This document shows, piece after piece, positions 1 to 4,747 of a DNA stretch of 8,704 bases. The notes under the pieces were generated by a model. It was given only the letters and a program-made list of their open reading frames with translations, was not told where the DNA came from and did not search any database. The stretch is from an uncultured Clostridia bacterium. Its GTDB lineage: Bacteria; Bacillota; Clostridia; Oscillospirales; CAG-272. The stretch is from assembly GCA_946055715.1 (NCBI GenBank), contig CAMGGT010000017.1, positions 1-8,704 of the forward strand. Direction: 5' to 3'. Position numbers and translations under genes: made by a program. Within the stretch, counting starts at the first letter, position 1; every line of letters starts with the position of its first letter.

Positions 1-51
1 AAACCTCTGCTCATTTTCTCATCTTCTCTTATTCTCGTCTGCTCTTCTCTC
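1..51. other. Pyrimidine-rich non-coding lead-in
   Basis: The first 51 bases are almost entirely C and T on the plus strand (A/G-rich on the minus strand). No gene can be supported here. A minus-strand ATG lies at 12-14 behind a GA-rich stretch and could be the start of a divergent gene, but only four codons are visible before the window edge. Plus frame 1 is also open from the edge to a TAA at 91-93, too short to judge. Confidence 0.3.
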
Positions 52-80
52 TTGAATTTTTTACGCAAAAGTGGTATACT
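52..80 (+). promoter_or_regulatory. Promoter of the tetR-methyltransferase operon (extended -10)
   Basis: The -35 is TTGAAT (52-57) and the -10 is TATACT (75-80), with a 17-bp spacer. TGG at 72-74 places a TGn extended -10 element directly before the hexamer. Transcription should start near 87, leaving a leader of about 25 nt that carries GGAGAG (101-106), five bases before the ATG at 112. The match is good for a sigma-A-type promoter. The start point is inferred. Confidence 0.75.
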
Positions 81-92
81 TATAGTATACTA
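74..92. promoter_or_regulatory. Palindromic operator candidate over the tetR promoter
   Basis: GTATAC occurs at 74-79 and again at 85-90, separated by TTATA, giving GTATACTTATAGTATAC. The right copy is also the centre of a 10-bp perfect palindrome, TAGTATACTA (83-92). The site covers the -10 hexamer and the expected start point, the usual place for a repressor to block its own promoter. TetR-family proteins typically bind such dyads as dimers and are often autoregulated. Binding by the adjacent TetR is inferred. Confidence 0.6.
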
Positions 93-111
93 AATAAAAT
101 GGAGAGATACC

Positions 112-771
112 ATGGGACGGGAAAACAAGAAAGAAGCGGTTGCCCTTCTGCACAGGACGACCATTCTGCAAGCGGCGGAAGCCCTCTTTGCCGAAAAGGG
201 ATATGAGCGCACCGGCATCGACGACATTTCCGCACGGGCGGCCTACAGCCGCAGAAGCGTCTATGCCTACTTTGAAAGCAAGCAGGACATCCTGCATCAC
301 ATCATCGAAAAGGGCCTGCTGTGCTTGCGTGATGACATTGAAGAGGCGCTTGCACAGCACTCCGGTTTCAGAGACAGGTACAAGGCCATCTGCGATGCCA
401 TGGTGAAGTATCACCGCGAGTGCCCCTTCTCGATGGAAAGCGTCAACCGCGCACGGGCAGACGAGCTTGACGCGCCGCACCCCTCTGCCGCGGTGCGCCG
501 TATTCTGGCGCTGGGCACAGCCGTCAACGGTCTGCTGGTGCGGTTTGTGCGGGACGGGCAGGCCGAGGGGAAGGTGCGCCAAGACATCCGGCCCGAGATG
601 ACCGTTTATGTGCTGTGGTCGGGCATCAGCGCGCTGCTGCAGCTCTTCCGCACGAAGGGCGGGTATATCGCAGGGCAACTGTCCCTGCCCGAAGAGGCGT
701 GCCTTGCCTGTGGCTTTGGGCAGATGGTCGACGGCATCACGGAAGGGAGCAGCAAACATGAAGCAGAATGA
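112..771 (+). CDS. TetR/AcrR-family transcriptional regulator
   Basis: This is a 219-residue cytoplasmic DNA-binding protein, the normal size for the family. The N-terminal TetR domain (about 12-60) has the typical layout: a helix with AAEALFAEKGYERTG, then the helix-turn-helix at about 34-53 (TGIDDISARAAYSRRSVYAY), then YFESKQDIL leading into helix 4. The rest (about 65-210) is a mostly helical ligand-binding and dimerisation domain without recognisable effector residues. The ATG at 112 follows GGAGAG by five bases. It is the first gene of a two-gene operon: its last 14 bases overlap the start of the methyltransferase, which suggests translational coupling. A palindrome over its promoter suggests autorepression, with the methyltransferase as the main co-regulated gene. 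The effector is unknown. The family call is firm; the target is inferred. Confidence 0.93.
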   Translation: MGRENKKEAVALLHRTTILQAAEALFAEKGYERTGIDDISARAAYSRRSVYAYFESKQDILHHIIEKGLLCLRDDIEEALAQHSGFRDRYKAICDAMVKYHRECPFSMESVNRARADELDAPHPSAAVRRILALGTAVNGLLVRFVRDGQAEGKVRQDIRPEMTVYVLWSGISALLQLFRTKGGYIAGQLSLPEEACLACGFGQMVDGITEGSSKHEAE

Positions 772-1669
772 AGCGAGCATCACTGCCCTTCTGTCGGCTT
801 TTGGGCGGGCCTTTCACGCAGAAAATGCAGAGGCGCCGGTGTTTGCCGACACGGTAGCCAAACAACTGCTGACAAACGAAGAGTATACCGCCATCGGCCG
901 ATACATCGCAGGCGGCATCGACTTCTTCGCGCCGGACAAGAAGGGCTGTTTTGCAAGTGAAGAGGAACAGTTGCGCTATCTGGTCAACACGCAGATCGCA
1001 CCCACGCCGCTGGGGCGGGCAAGGTATTGCGAAGAGTGTCTGGAGACGGCCATGCGCACCGGCACAAAGCAGTATGTGCTGATGGGCGCGGGGCTGGATA
1101 CATTTGCCTTCCGCCGGTCGGAATTTGCAGAGCAATACGATGTCTATGAGGTAGACCACCCGCAGACACAGGAAGACAAATTTGAGCGCATCCGCCGCGC
1201 GGGGTTGGACATCCCCGCCCGACTGCATTTTGTTGCGGTGGACTTTGCGGCCGACGACCTGGCGCAAAAACTGTCGGAGGCCGGATTTGACCCCAAGAAA
1301 AAGACACTCTTTTCCTGGCTGGGGGTCAGCTACTATCTGACGGCAGAGCAGATCGGCGATCTGCTTGACGCGGTCGCGGCCCTGTCGGCAGACGGCAGCA
1401 GTCTGGTGTTTGACTATGCGGACGAGGGGCTGTTTACCTCAACGGTGAAGCGGGTGCAAAATATGGTGGCCATGGCGGCCGCGGGCGGCGAGCCGATGCA
1501 GACCTGTTTTGCGGAGGATGCCCTGGTCGCACTGCTGGAGCGGCACGGCTTTCTGCTGTATGACCTGCTGTCTGCGCCGGACATACGGGCGCGGTACTTC
1601 GCAGACCGAACCGATGGACTGACCGCCTTTGAACACATCTGTTATGCGCTGGCCGTCATCAAAAAATGA
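758..1669 (+). CDS. Class I SAM-dependent methyltransferase, leucine carboxyl methyltransferase (PPM1/TcmP-like) family
   Basis: The product is a 303-residue soluble methyltransferase. Motif I is YVLMGAGLDTFAFR (106-119), the hallmark of the LCM family (PF04072). It is followed by the acidic end of strand 2, YEVDHPQTQEDK (130-141), then HFVAVDF (157-163), TLFSWLGVSYYLT (183-195) and LVFDY (216-220). Family members transfer methyl groups from SAM to carboxyl or hydroxyl groups of proteins or small molecules; the substrate here is not readable. Where many relatives have an EGV motif, this protein has LGV, which I recall as common in clostridial homologues. The ATG at 758 is chosen because GGAAGGGAG (741-749) sits eight bases upstream. 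The frame is open back to 608, but that part overlaps tetR and lacks a good start. Translation probably couples to tetR through the 14-base overlap. No clear terminator follows. Confidence 0.88.
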   Translation: MKQNEASITALLSAFGRAFHAENAEAPVFADTVAKQLLTNEEYTAIGRYIAGGIDFFAPDKKGCFASEEEQLRYLVNTQIAPTPLGRARYCEECLETAMRTGTKQYVLMGAGLDTFAFRRSEFAEQYDVYEVDHPQTQEDKFERIRRAGLDIPARLHFVAVDFAADDLAQKLSEAGFDPKKKTLFSWLGVSYYLTAEQIGDLLDAVAALSADGSSLVFDYADEGLFTSTVKRVQNMVAMAAAGGEPMQTCFAEDALVALLERHGFLLYDLLSAPDIRARYFADRTDGLTAFEHICYALAVIKK

Positions 1670-1731
1670 GAGGCAACAGCCCGCGCTGTTCAAAAGCAGG
1701 CGACATCCGATTTTCTTTGCAGATCTGATCT

Positions 1732-1750
1732 TATATCCTTCTATATCCTT
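1732..1750. repeat. Two copies of TATATCCTT with a 10-bp period
   Basis: TATATCCTT occurs at 1732-1740 and 1742-1750, offset by ten bases, about one helical turn. Both copies would therefore face the same side of the DNA. The function is unknown. It lies 22 bp before the 26-bp dyad. Confidence 0.5.
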
Positions 1751-1772
1751 ACAAATCTTCTTTTTCGACATA

Positions 1773-1798
1773 TTTTGTCGTTCTTAAGACCGACAAAA
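1773..1798. repeat. 26-bp near-perfect dyad (inverted repeat)
   Basis: TTTTGTCG (1773-1780) is mirrored by CGACAAAA (1791-1798), and the ten bases between contain TCTTAAGA, itself palindromic. Twelve of thirteen base pairs match; only T1781/C1790 do not. The arms start with T4 and end with A4, the reverse of the A-stem-T layout of a bidirectional terminator, and no T-run follows on either strand. It therefore looks more like a protein-binding site than a terminator. A second, smaller dyad CGACA/TGTCG (1766-1770, 1776-1780) shares one arm. Confidence 0.7.
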
Positions 1799-1937
1799 AC
1801 ATTGACCGGATCGCGCCCCGATCTGTCGATGCGGCGGGGTACCCTAGACGGAGTATAAGAAAAATCAGATACAGAGGCGGACGGGCAGAACACACGCCCG
1901 GTGGTTTGTGTGATGGTCGGGCAAAGCGCAGGTCGGC

Positions 1938-2666
1938 TCACGGTCGGCCGTATTGCCTGCGGTAGGCGGTGGGGGAGAGGCCGGTGGCCTTTTTGAAGCG
2001 GCGGGTGAAGCCGTTATAGTCAGAGAACCCCGCCTTCTGCGCGATGGCCGTCACAGACAGGCGACCTGTGGCCAGCAGCTGCTGTGCATAGGTGATCCTT
2101 GCCTCCGAGATGAAGGCATGCACACTTGTGCCTTTGTGTGCCTTGAAGAGGTGGCACAGGGTCGACACAGAGCAGGCGCAGGCCGCCGCCACCTCGGCGT
2201 TGGAGATGCGGAGATAAAAGTGCCGCTGGATGTATTTGACGGCGCGGTTGACAAGCTCGCTTTCGGTGGTCTCTTCGCGGTCGTCCGGGGAGAGGTGTTT
2301 GAGATACTCGATCATTCTGCACAGGGGCTCTACCAGTGTGCAAAGCTGTGCCTGTTCCATATCCTCCGCCGCGGCGCAGACCGTGCCGCCGCAGGACAGG
2401 GGAAAAACCGTCTCTTCCACGCCCGCGTGGCAGGTGCGCCGCCGGATCTGCATCGACCCGTCATCCTCGGCCGTGTGCAGGCGGATGCAGGCGTCCCATG
2501 CTTCGCTGTCACTTTTGACCAACAGGCACTGCGGGTTTCTGTGCAGATTGAGGGGCAGAAGCGGCAGCATGTCTGCGCAGAACCCCGTGTGGACAGAGAC
2601 ATAGATATGTAGCTGTGAAAGGTAGTCGACATACGCGCGGATGTTGTCGATAAGGCGCTTGATCAT
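1938..2666 (-). CDS. AraC-family transcriptional regulator with a cysteine-rich PocR-like N-terminal domain
   Basis: The preferred ATG (complement of 2664-2666) gives 242 residues; it has AGGGGAG six bases upstream. An ATG seven codons earlier (2687) lies inside a stem-loop and lacks its own ribosome site. The C-terminal region (about 137-240) is a typical AraC domain with two helix-turn-helix units, about 156-176 (SNAEVAAACACSVSTLCHLF) and 204-226, followed by GLSPTAYRRQYG. The N-terminal region (about 1-125) resembles the PocR-type sensory domain, notably RTCHAGVEETVFPL (77-90); that assignment is tentative. Eleven cysteines are present (30, 47, 60, 79, 92, 97, 109, 116, 163, 165, 171), so metal or redox sensing is possible but unproven. 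The gene is divergent from the FAD oxidoreductase, its likely target. It probably also controls itself, since its -35 lies in the repeat region. Confidence 0.92.
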   Translation of the reverse strand: MIKRLIDNIRAYVDYLSQLHIYVSVHTGFCADMLPLLPLNLHRNPQCLLVKSDSEAWDACIRLHTAEDDGSMQIRRRTCHAGVEETVFPLSCGGTVCAAAEDMEQAQLCTLVEPLCRMIEYLKHLSPDDREETTESELVNRAVKYIQRHFYLRISNAEVAAACACSVSTLCHLFKAHKGTSVHAFISEARITYAQQLLATGRLSVTAIAQKAGFSDYNGFTRRFKKATGLSPTAYRRQYGRP

Positions 2667-2672
2667 GTGCAT

Positions 2673-2682
2673 CTCCCCTCCC
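2673..2682 (-). promoter_or_regulatory. Ribosome binding site deciding the AraC start
   Basis: Read on the minus strand this is GGGAGGGGAG. Its AGGGGAG part ends six bases before the ATG whose complement is 2664-2666, so that codon is preferred over the upstream ATG at 2687. Its first three Gs (2682-2680) also form part of the leader stem (2680-2697), so the hairpin abuts the ribosome site and may influence its access. Confidence 0.65.
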
Positions 2683-2705
2683 GGCATTTTTGCCGGGCGT
2701 TTTTT
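2680..2705 (+). terminator. Plus-strand intrinsic terminator; the same DNA is a stem-loop in the AraC mRNA leader
   Basis: CCCGGCA (2680-2686) pairs with TGCCGGG (2691-2697) around a TTTT loop, followed by CG and TTTTTT (2700-2705). On the plus strand this is a textbook Rho-independent terminator. Yet the nearest plus-strand gene upstream is the methyltransferase ending at 1669, and everything between is antisense to the AraC gene. On the minus strand the same stem falls in the AraC 5' leader just before the ribosome site. It may stop antisense readthrough, insulate the oxidoreductase promoter, or fold in the AraC mRNA. Confidence 0.75.
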
Positions 2706-2713
2706 CTGTTGCC

Positions 2714-2741
2714 ATTATACCGAAATTTGCAAAAAATGCAA
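2714..2741 (-). promoter_or_regulatory. Promoter of the AraC-family gene
   Basis: On the minus strand there is a perfect -10, TATAAT (complement of 2714-2719). The best -35 is TTGCAT (complement of 2736-2741), 16 bp away, matching only the first three consensus bases. A start near 2707 would give a leader of about 40 nt containing the stem-loop at 2680-2697. The -35 lies among the TTTGCAAAAAA repeats, consistent with autoregulation. Confidence 0.65.
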
Positions 2742-2757
2742 TGTTTTTTGCAAAAAA
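2726..2757. promoter_or_regulatory. Direct repeats 21 bp apart: candidate AraC-family operator
   Basis: TTTGCAAAAAA occurs at 2726-2736 and again, identically, at 2747-2757, a spacing of exactly 21 bp or two helical turns. AraC-type regulators classically bind two direct-repeat half-sites about 21 bp apart on one face of the DNA. The right copy is also the core of a 14-bp perfect palindrome, TTTTTTGCAAAAAA (2744-2757). The site lies between the divergent AraC and oxidoreductase genes, ending about five bases before the expected -35 of the latter. Recognition by the adjacent regulator is inferred. Confidence 0.65.
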
Positions 2758-2762
2758 GTACA

Positions 2763-2791
2763 TATCTATACGGGACAAAACTTGCTACACT
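2763..2791 (+). promoter_or_regulatory. Likely activator-dependent promoter of the FAD oxidoreductase
   Basis: TACACT (2786-2791), preceded by TGC (2783-2785), is a plausible extended -10. At the 17-bp distance the -35 position reads TATCTA (2763-2768), which does not resemble TTGACA. A weak -35 placed five bases downstream of the 21-bp-spaced repeats fits activation by an AraC-type protein. The start would be near 2798, giving a leader of about 20 nt with AAGGAG at 2805-2810. Confidence 0.45.
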
Positions 2792-2818
2792 GAAGAAAAA
2801 ACAAAAGGAGCGGGGCAA

Positions 2819-4072
2819 ATGGAAACGAAAAGGATCGAGACGGATGTGCTGGTGGTCGGCAGTGGGCCTTCAGGGTTCAGCGCCGCCTATACCGCCGCCA
2901 GGCGCGGCGCAAAAGTGATTTTGATCGAGCAGTGCGGAGAGGTGGGCGGCATCTCCACAGCGGGGCTGATGAGCCATTGGACGGGCAGTTGCGGCAGCCC
3001 CCTCTACCGCGAGATCTTGCGGCGGAGTGCCGAGCTGAACGAAGGGGCGCTTCATGGCCACATCACCCCCACCATCGACCCCGAAAACCTCAAGACCCTG
3101 TACCTTGAAATGCTGGACGAGGTGGGGGTGACGCTATGGCTGTATACCTTTGCCTTTGACGCCATCATGGACGGCGACCGAATTCTGGGCGTGTCGGTCG
3201 TCAACAAATCCGGCCGCACGGACATTTTTGCCCACACGGTCATCGACGCCTCCGGGGACGGAGACATCGCCTGCAAAAGCGGCGCCCGCTTCTGCAAAGG
3301 GCGGGAAAGCGACGGCAAAATGCAGCCCGCCACCCTCATGTTCAAGGTGGGGGGCGTGGACGATGACCGGGCGGTGCTTCCCGGTTCGTTTGAGACGACG
3401 GTGCCCACCGACAAGGGCGAGCTGCAGGCCCTGGCAAGAGAAAAACTCCCCGCCCCTGCCGGGCATGTGTTGCTGTATAAGTCCACCCTGCCGGGTATAG
3501 TGACCTGCAACATGACCAACTGTGTGGAGATCGACGGCACCAGAGCCGAGGACCTCACCGCGGCCACGATCACCTGCCGCCGCCAGATGCGCGCGATATT
3601 GCAGTTTCTGCGCGCCTATGCGCCGGGGTATGAAAACGCCTACATTATCAGCTCCGCCTCGCTTGTGGGCATACGCGAAACGCGGCACTTCAAGGGAGAA
3701 TACACCCTCACCGAAGAAGACATCCTTGAGGCAAGGGTCTTTGACGACTATGTGGTAAAAGACGCCTACTTCAACTTTGACGTGCACAACATCACCGGCG
3801 CGGGGCTGGACAAAACGGGGGTGCAGCACGGCTTCAGCCAGAAGAAGGGCTATACCATCCCCTACCGTTGCCTGCTGCCCGAAAAGATTGAAGGGCTGTT
3901 GCTCTGCGGCAGAAACATCTCCGGCACCCACATGGCGCACTCCAACTTCCGTGCCATGCCCATCTGCGCGGGCATCGGCGAGGCGGCGGGTGCGGCCGCG
4001 GCGCTGGCCACAAGGCAGGGGGTTACGGTGCGGCAAGTGACGGCCGAAGAGATCCGGGCGCTGATCTTCTGA
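2819..4072 (+). CDS. FAD-dependent oxidoreductase, FAD_oxidored (PF12831) family
   Basis: The 417-residue product starts at the ATG at 2819, eight bases after AAGGAG (2805-2810). The open frame back to 2690 runs through the promoter and terminator and is not used. The N-terminus holds the dinucleotide-binding fold: DVLVVGSGPSGFSAAYTAAR (9-28) with GSGPSG at 14-19, and E37 at the end of strand 2 for the FAD ribose, then GEVGGISTAGL (40-50). VIDASGDGDIACKSGA (141-156) is the second conserved FAD motif of this family. GIRETRHFKGEY (284-295) and the C-terminal FAD motif from LLLCGRNISG (360-369) to RAMPICAGIGEAAGAAAALA (378-397) complete it. No signal peptide or membrane segment is visible. Such proteins oxidise or reduce small organic substrates; the substrate and electron partner are unknown. 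The divergent AraC gene probably controls it. It is monocistronic, ending in a strong terminator. Confidence 0.9.
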   Translation: METKRIETDVLVVGSGPSGFSAAYTAARRGAKVILIEQCGEVGGISTAGLMSHWTGSCGSPLYREILRRSAELNEGALHGHITPTIDPENLKTLYLEMLDEVGVTLWLYTFAFDAIMDGDRILGVSVVNKSGRTDIFAHTVIDASGDGDIACKSGARFCKGRESDGKMQPATLMFKVGGVDDDRAVLPGSFETTVPTDKGELQALAREKLPAPAGHVLLYKSTLPGIVTCNMTNCVEIDGTRAEDLTAATITCRRQMRAILQFLRAYAPGYENAYIISSASLVGIRETRHFKGEYTLTEEDILEARVFDDYVVKDAYFNFDVHNITGAGLDKTGVQHGFSQKKGYTIPYRCLLPEKIEGLLLCGRNISGTHMAHSNFRAMPICAGIGEAAGAAAALATRQGVTVRQVTAEEIRALIF

Positions 4073-4132
4073 TGCGCCCCGTCATATCGGCCGACAATTG
4101 AACAGACAAACCATACCGTCTTTTCTTTATTC

Positions 4133-4156
4133 AAACCGCCCGCCCGGGCGGTTTTT
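4133..4156 (+). terminator. Intrinsic terminator of the FAD oxidoreductase gene
   Basis: AAACCGCCC (4133-4141) pairs perfectly with GGGCGGTTT (4146-4154) around a four-base GCCC loop, and the strand continues through T-run 4152-4156. The nine-bp GC-rich stem lies 60 bases after the TGA stop. The A-run on the left arm would give a short T-run on the minus strand, so weak bidirectional action is possible. Confidence 0.87.
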
Positions 4157-4296
4157 GCATAACAAGGGCTGTTTTGGGTTGTGTGAGGCGGGTATTACCG
4201 CTTGCACTTCTTCATAGATCGTCTCTCTGCGAACTCAATACATCTCTGATGGGCGTATGATCGCTTGCGCTTTCTCCTAAACCCCAAGCCGGGTGC

Positions 4297-4330
4297 TGCC
4301 CGAAGGTACATAAATGCATTTGTACCGGCA
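4297..4330. repeat. Interrupted inverted repeat (hairpin)
   Basis: GGTACA (4305-4310) pairs with TGTACC (4321-4326) around a ten-base loop containing the palindrome AATGCATT. After a four-base bulge (CGAA) on the left, TGCC (4297-4300) pairs with GGCA (4327-4330). The following bases are TTTCCCTCT, not a true T-run, so this is a structured element of unknown role rather than a clear terminator. Confidence 0.5.
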
Positions 4331-4396
4331 TTTCCCTCTCATAAAACCGATAATGAATATAGAAAGAATATGAGTGAATCTTACCCCGGGATTTCT

Positions 4397-4540
4397 GTTC
4401 CCCGGCAATCCAACTGCCTCCCTCCGGGAGGGAGCCCTGCCGGGGGGAAACGGTGCCGCTGTTACTTTCATTTTTCCTTTTTCTTTCCCCGGTCAGAACA
4501 GAGTCTCAAAGAAGTGAGAAGAAAAAAGGCGCGGCGGCGA
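4397..4540. repeat. Nested inverted repeats; possible dispersed repeat element
   Basis: An outer stem pairs CCCCGGCA (4400-4407) with TGCCGGGG (4438-4445), extended past a two-G bulge by TT/AA. Inside it, CTCCCTCC (4418-4425) mirrors GGAGGGAG (4427-4434). To the right, GCCGC (4455-4459) and the pyrimidine-rich CCTTTTTCTT (4476-4485) are imperfectly mirrored by AAGAAAAAAGG (4519-4529) and GCGGC (4531-4535). Nested GC-rich palindromes beside CT-rich and GA-rich arms look like a small non-autonomous dispersed repeat, but no second copy exists in the window, so this is a hypothesis. There is no transposase or clear target duplication. Confidence 0.4.
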
Positions 4541-4543
4541 TGG

Positions 4544-4572
4544 TTGACACATATTTTTTTGCATAGTATAAT
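4544..4572 (+). promoter_or_regulatory. Exact consensus sigma-A promoter upstream of murD
   Basis: TTGACA (4544-4549) and TATAAT (4567-4572) are both perfect consensus hexamers with the optimal 17-bp spacer, which is AT-rich. The predicted start is about 4579. An ATG at 4580 in the murD frame would therefore make a leaderless message, unlikely in this type of organism. The first well-placed ribosome site is at 4732, implying a leader of about 170 nt. Confidence 0.9.
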
Positions 4573-4578
4573 AATATG

Positions 4579-4747
4579 AATGACGATCAGGCACAAAAAC
4601 GGAAGGCCGCGGCGCATACCGCCTTCGGTCGGCGTTTTTCACTTTTGGGATAGGCGTTCTGTTTTCGGGTGCCCCGTCATCAACCGACTACATCAAATAC
4701 GCCCTCTGCCCCACCGTGGGCAGGGCGCCGGAAGGAGCGTTTTTTCC
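4579..4747 (+). promoter_or_regulatory. murD 5' leader with attenuator-like hairpins
   Basis: The leader holds a terminator-like structure: ACCG (4618-4621) pairs with CGGT (4626-4629), CGC (4613-4615) with GCG (4632-4634) across a two-by-two internal loop, followed by TTTTT (4635-4639). Farther down, CTCTGCCC (4704-4711) pairs with GGGCAGGG (4718-4725), with one G-T pair. Near the start, AAGGA (4732-4736), the ribosome site, can pair with TCCTT (4745-4749), which overlaps the TTG codon. Together these suggest attenuation or translational control, but no known riboswitch or T-box consensus is visible. Confidence 0.4.
4732..4737 (+). promoter_or_regulatory. Ribosome binding site deciding the murD start
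   Basis: AAGGAG (4732-4737) is the only strong Shine-Dalgarno match between the promoter and the conserved MurD N-terminus. It lies ten bases before the in-frame TTG at 4748; a GTG at 4754 is 16 bases away. No in-frame ATG exists between 4583 and the conserved region, so a non-ATG start is likely. Confidence 0.6.

Larger units (their letters stand above)
1670..1937. other. Convergent intergenic spacer with operator-like repeats
   Basis: This 268-bp spacer lies between the 3' end of the methyltransferase gene and the 3' end of the minus-strand AraC gene. A 6-bp hairpin (AACAGC 1675-1680, GCTGTT 1685-1690) follows the methyltransferase stop but lacks a T-run. CGGGC/GCCCG (1882-1886, 1896-1900) and GATCG/CGATC (1809-1813, 1819-1823) are short hairpins that could weakly terminate minus-strand transcripts, with T-runs only at a distance. 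CAGATCTG (1720-1727) is a perfect 8-bp palindrome. I see no supported gene. The 1715-1800 part is clearly more AT-rich than the flanking genes. Confidence 0.5.
4157..4543. other. Long non-coding spacer before the murD promoter
   Basis: These 387 bases separate the oxidoreductase terminator from the murD promoter. No open frame here has a ribosome site together with plausible coding character. A 104-codon plus frame (4265-4579) starts at TTG without a ribosome site. A 64-codon minus frame (4277-4471) has an AAGGA before its ATG but a composition dictated by the repeats. The left part (4157-4290) holds nothing I recognise. The right part contains the hairpins listed separately, and its composition differs from the neighbouring genes. 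Confidence 0.5.

Noticed and set aside
608..757. Extended N-terminus of the methyltransferase
   Set aside because: The extra 50 codons overlap tetR out of frame; ATG 758 has a strong ribosome site and the family's normal length.
61..783. 240-codon minus-strand open frame opposite tetR
   Set aside because: It lies opposite a clear TetR gene, has no ribosome site and no family-like sequence; it is a shadow frame of GC-rich coding DNA.
1439..1941. Two minus-strand frames covering the 1670-1937 spacer (1439-1771 and 1741-1941)
   Set aside because: Neither has a ribosome site; one runs into the methyltransferase antisense and neither sequence resembles a protein family.
2690..2818. 43-residue upstream extension of the FAD oxidoreductase
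   Set aside because: It would span the terminator tail, the regulatory repeats and the promoter; ATG 2819 has AAGGAG eight bases upstream and starts just before the FAD-binding strand.
3134..4036. 300-codon minus-strand frame opposite the oxidoreductase
   Set aside because: It is a shadow of the opposite gene, with no start signals or recognisable domain.
4440..4465. T-box-like string (GGTGCCGC) suggesting a T-box riboswitch
   Set aside because: It does not match the T-box bulge consensus, no specifier stem is apparent, and it lies upstream of the promoter.
4277..4471. 64-codon minus-strand frame in the same spacer
   Set aside because: An AAGGA lies before its ATG, but the frame is dictated by the palindromic repeats and matches no family I recognise. 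It remains a weak possibility only.
4265..4579. 104-codon plus-strand frame in the spacer before murD
   Set aside because: It has a TTG start without a ribosome site, reads through the inverted repeats and ends inside the murD promoter region; its composition is not protein-like.
4576..4653. Possible 25-codon leader peptide ahead of murD
   Set aside because: Its ATG lies between the -10 and the predicted transcription start, so it would not be in the mRNA, and there is no ribosome site or regulatory codon run.
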